Below, one piece after another: positions 44,512 to 56,000 of a DNA stretch of 64,000 nt. The notes beneath the pieces are model-generated. The model saw nothing but the letters and a program-made list of their open reading frames with translations, did not search any database and had not been told where the DNA came from. Source of the stretch: Antennarius striatus (lineage: Eukaryota; Chordata; Actinopteri; Lophiiformes; Antennariidae). Where the stretch lies: NCBI RefSeq assembly GCF_040054535.1, contig NC_090797.1, forward strand, positions 10,614,501 through 10,678,500, given 5' to 3'. Each line of letters begins with the position of its first letter. The stretch's first letter is position 1. A program made the translations under genes and the position numbers.

Positions 44512-47500
44512 CAGTCTATTCATACAGTATGCAATGGGGAGAAAACACCTATGAGATAATTACTGCATTTAAATTCTTACCAGATGTTAACAGTTATAAC
44601 TACAGCAATCATCATGGTAGAGTTTAAAATTATGAGTGGGCACATTGAACCTACAGTACATAGTGGAATAACTCATGAACCTCAGAGCGCCGCTCCAGAC
44701 TGCTGCAACAAATAGTCCAGGAAGGCCAGAATGGTCAGTCAAGACGTACATCACCAAATACGGCATCAGCTGAGAAAAATAGATTACAGTGATTAATGTA
44801 GTGTTACAAAACGTAGTATTTAACTGACTCCCAAATACCACGTAGCGTAGTACTGTATTTGAGAGCCATATGTCAAGAAATTAAATCCTTGGCTATACTG
44901 TGCATGTATGTCTCTTTGTACCTGATCAAGAGACGAAACTTGTCCAGCTGTCCATGGATCACAGTTCTTATAAACTGAGAAGAGGCACATTCCTGCAAAC
45001 ACTGTGAACACCAGGAAAGTGCACATACCCACCATGTAGATGTACAGAGCTCTGGGGAAAAAGTAACAATGAACATTATTGCCAGTAAAGGCAAAATACA
45101 TTTAAAGGTCTCATTTTATACTCTTTTTAATCAATTTTACACAGCTGTCTGACATCCAACTACACTTAATTCAAAAGGTATTGCCTAAAACTGAAACGTG
45201 GTTCTGAATTTCAGCTGTCTAAAAGTTTCTGAAACCATCTCTACTGAGAATATTCTGTTTCTGTGCCTGCATCATTAAACGCAAATGAGCTCCGTTTGTC
45301 AATGCCTTCCTTGTAGTAGCCGGGACGTTGTCAGTAAAAATTATACACAACCACGGTCTCTTCTGTTCCTCTTAGGCTGGAACAGAACATAAGCACTTAT
45401 GTTCATTTGTAGAACCAACAACTGAGCAACTTATGAGTCTGGATGACGACATTGCGACACACTGCTACCTTACGATGGACACACCAAACTTCCCCCCGGG
45501 GATGGAGAGAAGGGGATGTTCTCCCACAGATAGGGCCTGGCTATGCAAATCACTCCTTTTGTTATGTCACAAAATGAGTGATTCTGATCAGCACGTTTGA
45601 GCACCATATCACAAGTTTTTGGGCTGTAGTTTTTAATTTAATTTTTTTTTATTTGACATCCCAAGATAAAGATACCCACCAATTCATCAACAGAATAAAA
45701 AACAAAAACAAAGCAAAAACACTTTATCGTAATCTAACTGATATTTCATACACAAGTTTCACAAACTGCAGTTTCATTCTTTAAACCATATACCAATAAA
45801 ATTAAGAAAGTTTGACTCACATTCTGGCATGAGTGATGGTCTTACAAGAGACATATCTCTGAACCTGGGGTTGGTGTATCCCACTGATAACAAGATTGTT
45901 AAGTGTTCCTCCAATTACCAAGGTCCAAAAAGTGTATTTCCTCATAGGGTTTATATCAAAGCTAGTGAAACACAATGAAAGATTCTGGTCCAAATTATTC
46001 ATACCAGTGTTTCAAGACAAACCATTGAAATACATGTACCTCAATACAAATAATTGAACAAAACAATTACAATCAAAGTAAGTACTTCAACAAAAAAAGA
46101 AGAAAAAACTCACTCCAAAAAGTTGAGTCTTCCTCCTTGCTGTGAATCTGAAATGACTTTGAAGAGTCCGCCTTGTAAGATCACAGACTTAATGATGACA
46201 GCCATGAAACCTGAAATCATTATTCCAATCTAGGAGATAAAATAATACATTTTATCTCCAACCCAAAAGTTGTTCCTTTCCAACCTTTGGGTGGGAAAGT
46301 AACAGCTGCATTTTCTTATTACTTGTTTTTTGGTTGTCTACACTGCTGTATTGGACACACCTATAGGCAATATATTGAACATGACACAGCTCAATTTTTT
46401 TCTCCATAGAGAGGCTTACCTGAAACACATCTGTCCACACCACCGCTTTCAATCCACCCTGTAATGATATAGACCACAAATAGATGTTGCACTTATGTCA
46501 ATCCTCCACAGTCTACCCAAACATACCTCTATAGATAATGGCAAAAATCAGCTATGCAGTATGATGTTTATTTTTGTTTACTAACCAATGTGCAGTACAG
46601 AGTGCACACAATCCCTGTTGTAATAATTCCACCCCACAAATCTATATCAGCAACTTGACAGAAAGAGGGAGAACAAAGGACAGAAGCCATCATTCTCAAA
46701 TAGCACAGTAAAGGTCATTAGTAATTTCCTGATGTTAGTAATAATTTGATGTGAACACCGTGGAATGAAAGCAACCTACTTTGGCTTAAAGCAAGGGCTG
46801 GACCATAGATGACAATTCCAGTGTAGAGCAACTGTGTGAAACAGAGAAAGGTAATACAGACATAGATTTCCTTCATGATTCAGATCTTGATGATAGCCTC
46901 ATTGGTAAATGTATTATTATGTATTGTGATGCTTCTCACTCACTGTCTGAAAAATAAAGATCACAGTTCCTAGGAGACGGGTGGCTCTGTTGAAACGCAT
47001 TTCCAAATACTTCATATTGACAAAAAAGGGACAGAAAGAGCATTCTTGTAAAACATTGATCCACTCAATATACAGTATATCTATCTGTTGACTGACTAAC
47101 CGTCAAAGATAGATGGAGATGGACAGACAGACAGATGAACAGCACATCTCCAAAGACTACGTACTGTATATACACTACAGTACTATGAAATACATACTCA
47201 ATTTATTTCTCACTTAACTGTTATGAGTTTGAGGACTGCTTGTTGTTTCCTGGCTCATTTTAAAGTCTATTCTCCCTAGTACACTTTCCCTCTTGTGTGA
47301 TGATCTAAATGTTTTCAACTGCATTTACTTCCAAAACTAGGATTTCTTGGAACAAATCTCAGAAAGGACTTTCACAGCTCTCACTGACTAGCATTGAAAA
47401 TGACAGACTCAGAAGTCTGTCACCATTGCCAATAGTTTTTTTATTTTGTTTTTTCTTATCCATCTGTTCCCGTAGTTTGTCTGTTTATTTGTATATCCAC

Positions 47501-48904
47501 ACATTCTATACTACCTGGTCCTCAAGCAATGTCTCGCCACTGTTACTGCTTCCCTATGCTGATTGTTATCAGCTACAGCTTGTTATCCCTGCCTACTATT
47601 GCATGTGGTTGCTGCCCTTCTGTGCGATTTTGTGATAGCCATTAACCTCTGTGTCTTTCATGACAGCCCTACTCTTATATTTCCTTGTTTTTTGGAGATG
47701 CTGATATATAGTTGTACTTGTAAGACATTCTTTCTGCACGTATCGGCTAGCTAATCATACACTCAGTCTTACCTCATAGGCGCTAGTGATGGCCATTCTG
47801 TAGAAGAATGGGAGAAAGACTTCAGATACCACCACCGTTGCTAGTATATAGCCGATGCCAAAATATAAACAGATGGCTCCATAAATGTACGTCTACAAAA
47901 CAGGAATGTTTCCAATTAGTCAATTATGACAGAAACTGAAAAAAAAGGAGACAGTAATTAATAATGAACCATCCATCCATCTGTCCATTTTCCTTTTTGG
48001 ATAGATTATGTTTGTCTAATTGTATATTATGTACAGTATTTTCCGCACTATAAGGCGCACCTAAAAGCCTTTAATTTTCTCAAAAACTGACAGTGCGCCT
48101 TATAATCCAGTGGGCCTTCTTTGTGAAAAAGATTTTGAAATAGGCCATTCATTGAAGGTGCGCCTTATAATCAGTTGCACCTTAAAATCCAGTGCGCCTT
48201 ATATATGAAAAAGGTTTAAAATATGCCATTCATTGAAGGTACGCCTTATAGTCCAGTGCGCTTTATAGTGTGGAGAATACTGCATATTATGTATTGTCTA
48301 ATTGTATATTATTTATATTATGTATAATTATGTTTGTCTAATTAATCCTGATGTTATGTTAACTAGATAAACATCATTAAATACATGTAACAGATTATGC
48401 GAGTTAGCTCCAAAACGAATTGTTGTTATTTTTATTGATTTATGAGCGAGCATGAATGCAAAGCCAAGCTCAAATATATATTTACTTCTATATTCCTTAT
48501 CTCTATAACAAAATAGGTTTCCAGTGTCACTGGTGTTTCATTCTAAATAACAGAAACAAAGAAAGGTCAGTAAGCACAGCAGCTAGATAAGAAATACCTG
48601 GTCAGAAAATTATTATTTAAAAGTGTTTTTTACCTTCAAATTTTGATGTAAAGAACAGTATCAATTTTACCTCAGCTGGAGTGGACAACACTGTGATTGA
48701 AGACATGAAGCTGGCAGTCAAAGATATGGAAACAGGAAAGGCTGTCAGTATTCGACCCCCTGTAAGGAAGTCTCTGGAACTTTCTTGACCCCTGTTGGCC
48801 CATACAAAGTAGACCCCGATGGAGGTAGACACCACCAGCATGAGAGCAAACACCACATAGTCAGCTGCCACAAGGGAGCCAGCTACAAGCGAATCCCCTG
48901 ACAT
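40984..48904 (-). CDS. slc5a8-like: SLC5A8-like sodium-coupled monocarboxylate transporter, copy 2 (short C-terminal tail)
   Basis: Seventeen coding exons: 48671-48904, 47773-47892, 46944-47009, 46780-46831, 46586-46653, 46420-46458, 46114-46229, 45821-45961, 44922-45051, 44681-44769, 43478-43587, 43282-43349, 43069-43155, 42210-42421, 41277-41380, 41113-41201, 40984-41031; 1773 bp, 590 residues, no internal stop. Family landmarks present: [54 protein letters not shown]. It departs from the other copies: exon 2 starts [20 protein letters not shown], exon 8 has [10 protein letters not shown] in place of NQSQVQRY, exon 12 [14 protein letters not shown]. The last exon has lost about 4 bases relative to copy 1 (just before TGTGATATTGAG), so the tail is short and ends TESRL, by chance or not a class I PDZ-type ending as in human SLC5A8 (TRL). 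Probably functional, but the most diverged of copies 2-5. Confidence 0.92.
41405..41600. repeat. Fragment of a TA-type MITE
   Basis: TTCCTCGCGGTTAATGTGTACCAGGAACC and CCCATACTGATAATAAACCACC match the element at 53993-54366 (GTTGATATGTTCCAGGACC, CCCATACTGATATTAAACCACC). The right end was not found. Located in intron 14 of copy 2. Confidence 0.5.
42752..42778. repeat. Homopolymer T then G tract
   Basis: About 12 T followed by about 15 G in intron 13 of copy 2. Confidence 0.9.
43639..43736. repeat. Imperfect long inverted repeat
   Basis: GTTATCCAAAGCTGTTAAAT and TCAATCCACTGGACTTTA on the left are repeated inverted on the right (AATCCAGTGGATTGATT, ACAGTTTTGGATAAC), arms of about 38 bases around a short centre. 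Palindromic MITE structure in intron 10 of copy 2; the words recur in the repeat fragment at 18130-18320. Confidence 0.7.
43850..44457 (-). mobile_element. Degenerate Tc1-like transposase remnant
   Basis: On the minus strand, pieces of the Tc1 transposase C-terminus are readable in shifting frames: [12 protein letters not shown]-like near 44250, APCHK near 44195, [18 protein letters not shown]-like near 44090, [20 protein letters not shown] and AKGGPTRY to the stop near 43900. Many stops and frameshifts; both inverted ends are not evident. Lies in intron 10 of copy 2. Confidence 0.75.
44460..44513. repeat. (AC)n(ACGC)n microsatellite
   Basis: AC units flanking a GCAC block next to the Tc1 remnant, same composition as the tract at 37140. 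Confidence 0.95.
48034..48282. repeat. MITE with CACTATAAGGCGCAC ends
   Basis: Ends CAGTATTTTCCGCACTATAA and, inverted, CAGTATTCTCCACACTATAA. The inside is built of diverged repeats of GTGCGCCTTATAATCCAGTG and GGCCATTCATTGAAGG. Intron 1 of copy 2. Superfamily not assigned. Confidence 0.65.
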
Positions 48905-50013
48905 TTTTCTTTGACTCTGACTCTAGTAATACTCTAGTTTAATTTATCTTTGCACTCAGACTTAACCCAGTAATAACTAACTAAAGATTAAAATGGAATT
49001 GACCTTCTGTCTTGACAATGAACTGCAGAACTCAAACAACCCTTTCATCATAAAAACATAAATTTTTTATGTGTTCACCTGTTTGAATGGAAAAATTTCA
49101 GCCGCCAGTTCTCTACATCCACCAATATGTTAGATGTTTTAATTAAAAGTTAAAGAATTTTTCACTAGTAACACTATTTGACATGATGGTAGGTTTAAAA
49201 TTCTATAATGAAAGTTTTACACGGAGGTGTAATTTAGCATTCATTGTTTACAGGGGAGATGAGAGCTCAAAGATCTTGATCTGACCTGTAACTTGCCAGG
49301 TAAATGATGGACTCGTACCTGTACAGTTACTGATTGGCTTGCAACATTGCAAAACCATACAAACATCCAACAGCAAGTTGGCAGGTGAATGCGATCATTT
49401 CACTTTCTGACTGTAAGGTTGCAGCCCCTGAGTATGCATTGTAAATTTAAATGTATTAACGAAAGCAGTGTTTGGTTACTGTGAGAAATGTTTGCATTAA
49501 AGTTCTCAGAGACATTGTGCCATTTGGGATTGGCCTGAGTAAATACAGTAAGGGGCATATCACTGACCCTAACAAGTGATTACCCTTCCTGGATTGCAGA
49601 GGGGCCAAGAAGTGAGGAGGTCCAGGAAACTAGAAAGTGAGCATTTGTGTGCAGTAAAATGTAAATCTGTTGTTGGGATGGGCTTGAAAAAAGTTTAAAA
49701 GAACAATTTGTTGTAACAACTGTTGGAGTATCACTCTCAAGTGCTCTGATCCCCATCCCGGTATGTATTAAAGAGACATGACTGATCCCACGTAACTTGT
49801 CCATAACTTGTAATTTTCTGAGAATTAGCAACTCTCATTTAGGAGGCAGATGTCCCTGACATTACTTTGTAGACAATGCAATATCTTTTTTTTTTAAAGT
49901 AGTTTATTTCTTAAAATAACATTTCTTGTAACAGGTCATGTTACGTAACATAACATGGTCATGTTATGTAACAAAAATTTCATAAATTGAGTTACAGACA
50001 TTAATTGCATATA
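48905..50013. other. Intergenic segment between copies 1 and 2
   Basis: Only 1.1 kb. The left half is the 5' flank of copy 2 (parts recur above the relict copy at 40091-40540); no TATA box is obvious. The right end is the 3' UTR of copy 1, with a poly(A) signal at 49903-49908 and a palindromic stretch at 49932-49971. No other gene seen. Confidence 0.65.
49903..49908 (-). terminator. Poly(A) signal of copy 1
   Basis: AATAAA on the minus strand about 110 bases after the copy 1 stop codon, the first such signal downstream, giving a short 3' UTR. Confidence 0.65.
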
Positions 50014-53000
50014 TCATGTTGGCTTGCTCCTTTTCCTTAAGTCCAACTCAATATCACAGAAAGCAGGATTTGAGTTACCGAACTTCTTCTCACGGTCTTT
50101 TGCCATGTCCAGCTTTCCTTTTTGTTTCATTGCCTGAAGTGGAAAGAGAAAAAAGCTGTCAGTAGCTGTCATTTATGTACATTTATTGGCATTGTTAAAC
50201 TGTTGAAGCACTCACTCTCTCTTTCAAAAGCATGGCAATGTGATAAAGACTTGTGTCCTCTTTCAGTAAAGTAAGCCTTGACTCCACCTTCTGCTTCATG
50301 CCTCCTAGAAAATAAATTGGGAACACATTAGCACCCTTAACATTAATTTCATACTAAATCTAATTTTCAAGCAATGAAATAGATAAACATAAAGTATGCA
50401 CATTATGCAACCGAGGTGTGGGGAAACATATAAAAGTGGTATACAGCCTCTATTCTTACTACAGAAAAAAGCCATAAGAATTCTTCACACTGTCCATTAT
50501 AGAGCGCACACAAATCAATCATTCATTACATACAAATTATTTAAGATATATGACCTCATACGCTATAGGACTGTTCAAATCATGTATAAGGCGGCCAACA
50601 ACTGTTTTCCACAAAATAAACTAGCACAACTCCAGAATAGTGAGTCCAACTACTAATTGAGAGAAAAGACAGCATTTTTACAGCAGAAAGCAAGAACAAC
50701 ATTTAAAACATCCTCAACTTCTTGTACTGGTATCAAACTTTGGAACAATTTGGACAAGGAAGTTAGGAATCTAGGAACCCTATCTGCCTTTAAAAAAAAA
50801 GCGTATAAAGACTTGACATTGCTTAATTAAAATACAAATGGAAATGTTGGTTAACTCTTTATATGGTTATTGTTTAATATGATCATAACATTGTTATGCA
50901 GAAACTGGAAGATCACTGGCTATATCAACTTCTGGTTTTGACCATGCATAACACTGACTACGCTTGCTGTCCCTTCAAAGAATGTCAATGTGACCGTGCT
51001 CTGGGTCACATCGGAACTACAAAAGGTCACTGAACAACTTATGTTCACAAAATGAACTGATGAAGACGTGTGAAGACACATACGTCTATTGGGACTGAAT
51101 GGACAGTTTTTCAACAGCAATGTGCCACAATGACTGTCACAAATTATTGTATTTATTGTATGATTTTGTTGAAAAATATTGTGATGTGAGAGGTGTTTCG
51201 TTGATTCTGAGGACGTGAACTACACAAGCCAAATGGCTTATACCCGTCGGCCCTTTTTTTTCGGATGTTGCTGATGTTGCAAATGAGAAGAAGCTGCTGA
51301 AGACTGTTGTAATGACATGTCCAAAAAAAAAAAACTACAAAAAAAAAAGAAAAAAAATGTCTGTAACTTACTTGTACACAAGCTGATTAATAGTCCAACA
51401 GTGACAACAATTATAGTTCCAACAGGACTCGAGTAAAGATACGACAGAGAGTACAAGTTACCTACTGGCACAGGTCTAGAGTGGACAGAGAGAATACAAT
51501 TCATTGTCAGGAATTAGAACACATTGACAAAACTGCTTCACTATACAGAAGCTCTGTATAATTCATCATACATGAGCAATGTTTTAGGTAAACAAGACAG
51601 CTTTTCTAAGGGTTGAGGAGTAACATATTTTTAAAAGTTACACACATTAGTTGCTAACTATATATTGCTTGTTTTTGAAAAAGAAAACCAATGCATTCAA
51701 CAAAAACTGTTTTTGCATTGTCAGTTTGTGTCCTCTGTGTCCTGAGTTATACACTTACATTCCATCAGTGGCTGTAGTGAAGGGGGTTGTAAATGTAGGC
51801 AGAATTGTAGAGGTTGAGTTGAGGCTGTCTGTTGTGGTGAAATTACAGCCCTCGGTGCTCAGAGGCAGAGGTCTGGTCAATTCGGGAGGGGGAGGATATA
51901 TATAGGCTCCAATACCCAACCACAGAGACACAGCCAACCCTGAGACAAGGCCTGACAAAGCTCCCTTCAAGACATATTAGGTACTGAAAATATATGTGAT
52001 AGTTTAAAGGGTAAACTATCATTTCAGCAAAAAAAATTCACATGCAGATTTATTTTGTTGGTTTGTCCAATGCTTAATTTTCTCTTGAGGAATCTCATTC
52101 AAACCAAAATCTAGGTTAAAATGAATAGAATAAGATTATCTTGCTTCATTGTCATCATACTATGGTACAACAAAATTGCAAGGTTAGATGGGAAGTTGAA
52201 CAGAACTTACTTTGGAGTTAGCAAATGGACAGAGAAACCCCAATGTGAACAACCCAAGTAAAGGGCCGCCAATGATCCCAAAAATGCTGTTGACTGCCTG
52301 TAGAAAATGATTACTTAAGGTACAGTTTCACCTATGTAATAAATCAAGAATCTCAGGTGAAGTCAACTGCTACAAAACTTTGAATATTCAACAATTGTGT
52401 GAGTTGAAAAATATTCTCAGACTTGGTTTAACTAAAGAGCACATGCACAAAAACTCCTTTTTACCTGCAGAATCCCTCCCATGAGTGAAACCAATCCAGC
52501 CATTCCAATAGCAATAAGACCAAATGCAAAACCTGCAAACATCGCAAACTTTAACATGTCTTTATATATATTGAACAGTATTGGTATTTAAAAAATAAAA
52601 AAACATTAGCCATTAAAAAACCTTAGCCGAAAAAAACCCAAACTGAAGGCAGTCTGCTTACTCAGTCCTTTGGTCATCCAGGACAGGTGTCTCTCTGACA
52701 TGTTAATGTATGGTTTGATCAGATCTTCCAGTGTCACTGTTGTCAGTGCATTGATGCTGGAAGACACTGTGCTGTGGTCAAAACATATACACACACATAA
52801 TCAGTCACAATTAATGAAGAATAAAGCTTGTAATTTCTCAGTGAAAGTTTCATCTATTGAGCAACATAACTTTATGTTAAATACAGTATTAACCTCAAAG
52901 ATCCACTATAAGCAGCAGCAACAAACAATCCAGGGAGGCCAGGATAGTCTGCCAAGATGTCCATTATTAAATGAGGCATCAACTAAAGAAGAGGGACACT

Positions 53001-56000
53001 GCATTGACACATCAGGAAGGTTGGTCTCACAATGTATACACCTTAATTCATGCATATATTTGTGAACCATACATAAGTACATACACAAAGAAAACAAAGG
53101 TGTTAAAAAGAGTTATTCAAAATATTTGAAATAAATTCATTCATCCATTCGTTAGTTCATTTACAATCATAAACATACAAAAAGAAAATAATCTTTTTAT
53201 TTTAAAATGTTGTGAGATCCAATTTCTTCATGCATACGGCTTCTTCTTCTTTTCCTTTCTGCTTTTCCCTTCAGGGGTCGCCACAGCGAATCAGTTGCCT
53301 CCATCTAACCCTGTCTTCTGCATCCTCTTCTCTCACACCAACTACCTTCATGTCCTCTTTCACTACATCCATAAACCTCTTAGGTCTTCCTCTAGGCCTC
53401 CTGCCTGGCAGTTCAAAACTCAGCATTCTTCTACCAATATATTCACTATCTCCCAATATATTCACTATCTCATGCATACAGCTACGTGTGTGTATTTTAA
53501 CACAATCACCATGAACCTCTTTCCCTCTGACCTGATCTGGAGCAGAGACCATTCCAATGGTCCAAGGATCACAGTCCTTATAGAATGAGTAGAGGCACAT
53601 TCCTGCAAACACTGAGAGAAGCATGATAGCTTCCACACCAATCAGGTTGATGTACAGAGCTCTGGAAACAGGGAGAATCACATGAACAGCCAAAAAACTG
53701 CTTGTCCATAAAAACGTGAAAATACTGAGAAACCGTTCACACAAACACCAATATACACCACATCAAATAATACTTTTTTTTAAATCAATTCCACACCTGA
53801 TCCAGTAGATTATTTTTCCTCCTGTCATATCATGGTAACTTTATTTTGCTAGGTTAATAATTGAAATCAGATTTGGTTTTAATTTAAATAAGCAGAACTG
53901 GTTGACCTTAGAAGAAGTCTGTGTTCCAATAAGTGACTTTATCTGTCTCTCTTCTTCTGAGCACAAAGCTTTTGACATTTGTAACTGGTATACAGTAATC
54001 CTTTGTTACTCGCTGTTGATATGTTCCAGGACCACCTGTTAAAATGAAATTCCACGATATAGCAATGAACTATTTATATATTTACATATGGTAATTTAAA
54101 CGTGTATGAACACTTCCCATACTGATATTAAACCACCTTATATCTGTATTACCTTTAATCATACTCTTAGAGACTGATTAAAGCGCTTTTGTATTAAAGA
54201 AAAGTGTTTCTTTAATACGTGTAAGTGTGCTGCGTTCCGTGAGTCTCAGAACGCAGTGCACGCACAGATGCTGTCAGCCAATAGCATATGCGTACTGTAT
54301 CATGTGACTACCTACTAAAAATCTGCGATGTAGTGAAACCATGCATTTTGAAGCGAGGGATTACTGTAAACCAAAGATGCCCAGATGACTTCCTGTCACA
54401 TGAACACTGCAGGACTCACAGTCTGGCTTGCGTAATGGTCTTGCAGGAGATGTATCTCTGCACCTGGGACTGGTTGATACCATAGATAGTTAACCACACA
54501 AATGTCCCACCAACAGCGATGGTCCAAAAAGTGTGTCTCCTCAGAGGATTTGTATCAAAGCTGGTTAAACAGGACAAAAAAGCCAGTTAAATTTTAAACA
54601 AATCTTTCAGGACCACAGAGAGAAACAGAAAGAATGAAATTAATAAAAAGCTTTGAGGGGCTTTATGGGGTCACAGTGGGTAGTGCTGTTGCCTCACAAG
54701 AAGTAAGTTCCATAGTTCAATTTCTCTGTGCTAAATTTTTAGATTATCCCCATGTCTTTGTGAGTTCTATCTGGGCTCTTCCACTTCCTCTGACCTCCAG
54801 AAACATGCGGCTTAGGTGAACTGATAACACACAACTCTTCACAGGTGTGAGTGTGATCGTGAGCAGTTCTTTGTCTTTCACATGGTCCCATGATGGCCTG
54901 CATCTTATCCAGGGTCCAACTGGCTGAGATAGACTCCAGTAGACCCGTCACCCATAAGGTGGTTAAGTGGCTGTAGACGAGACGATTGCGATCGTCTCAT
55001 CTACAAGAAAATGGATGGACGGATAAAGGTTTTGCACGTTTCACCACCTTAGACACAACAGTACGACCTAGTACTCATTGTACATCTTCCCGGAATCATA
55101 TTCTATAGTCCAAATATATGCAAAATGTTCTCCTGGGCTCACAAGACTTACTTTGCAAAAGTCTTTGTCCTGTTGATCTTGTGCTGTGTTGGGAAGTAAT
55201 AGTCTCCTCCCACCATTAGCCATAACCATACTCACAAATAATTGCATACTTACTCCCAAAAGTTGAGTCTTCCTCCTTCTTGTGAATCCAAAACAATGGG
55301 GAAAATTCCACCTCTCAAATTGACAGACATGATGATGACAGCTAGGAAGCCTGTAAACATAACACCAAGCTGGAGGGACATATTTTGACAATTTTAGAGA
55401 GCCTTCCTCATTTTTATTTAAATTTCACAGGTTAATTTAACAGAATATTGCATGTGAATAATAATATTCTAAGCATATATATATGATTGCAAAACATGGG
55501 CAAAAAAGGCAGAGAGGTACAGTCTCGACATACGTAGATACGCAGTCATCAGTCTCCTAGGAAAAGTCTATTCCAGGGTACTGGAGATTGAAGCAAGAGC
55601 TTGGTTTGCCATACCAGCAGTAAGTCAGACCTGTTTGAGGTGTGTGTTCGACTTTGACAGTGCTGCCCTTTATCACTGTTTCTGTTCATAATCTTTATTA
55701 ATCTAACTAATCCACCTCTTGATCAGACTAAACCATTTAAATCAAAAAAATTGGTACCAGTAGCTCCTACCTGAATAACATCTGTCCACACCACTGCCTT
55801 CAGACCACCCTGGAACAATGCAAAGGACACTCAGCCCCTGTGTCTAATGTACACCAGAAGTTAAAATAAAAGTTCTGGCGAATACAATAATTAATGTAAA
55901 AAAAACATATTAACAATAAAGTCCAGAAGCTTTAGTTACATACCATTGTGCAGTAAAATGTACAGACTACTCCTGTGGAAATAACTGCCCCCCACAGATT

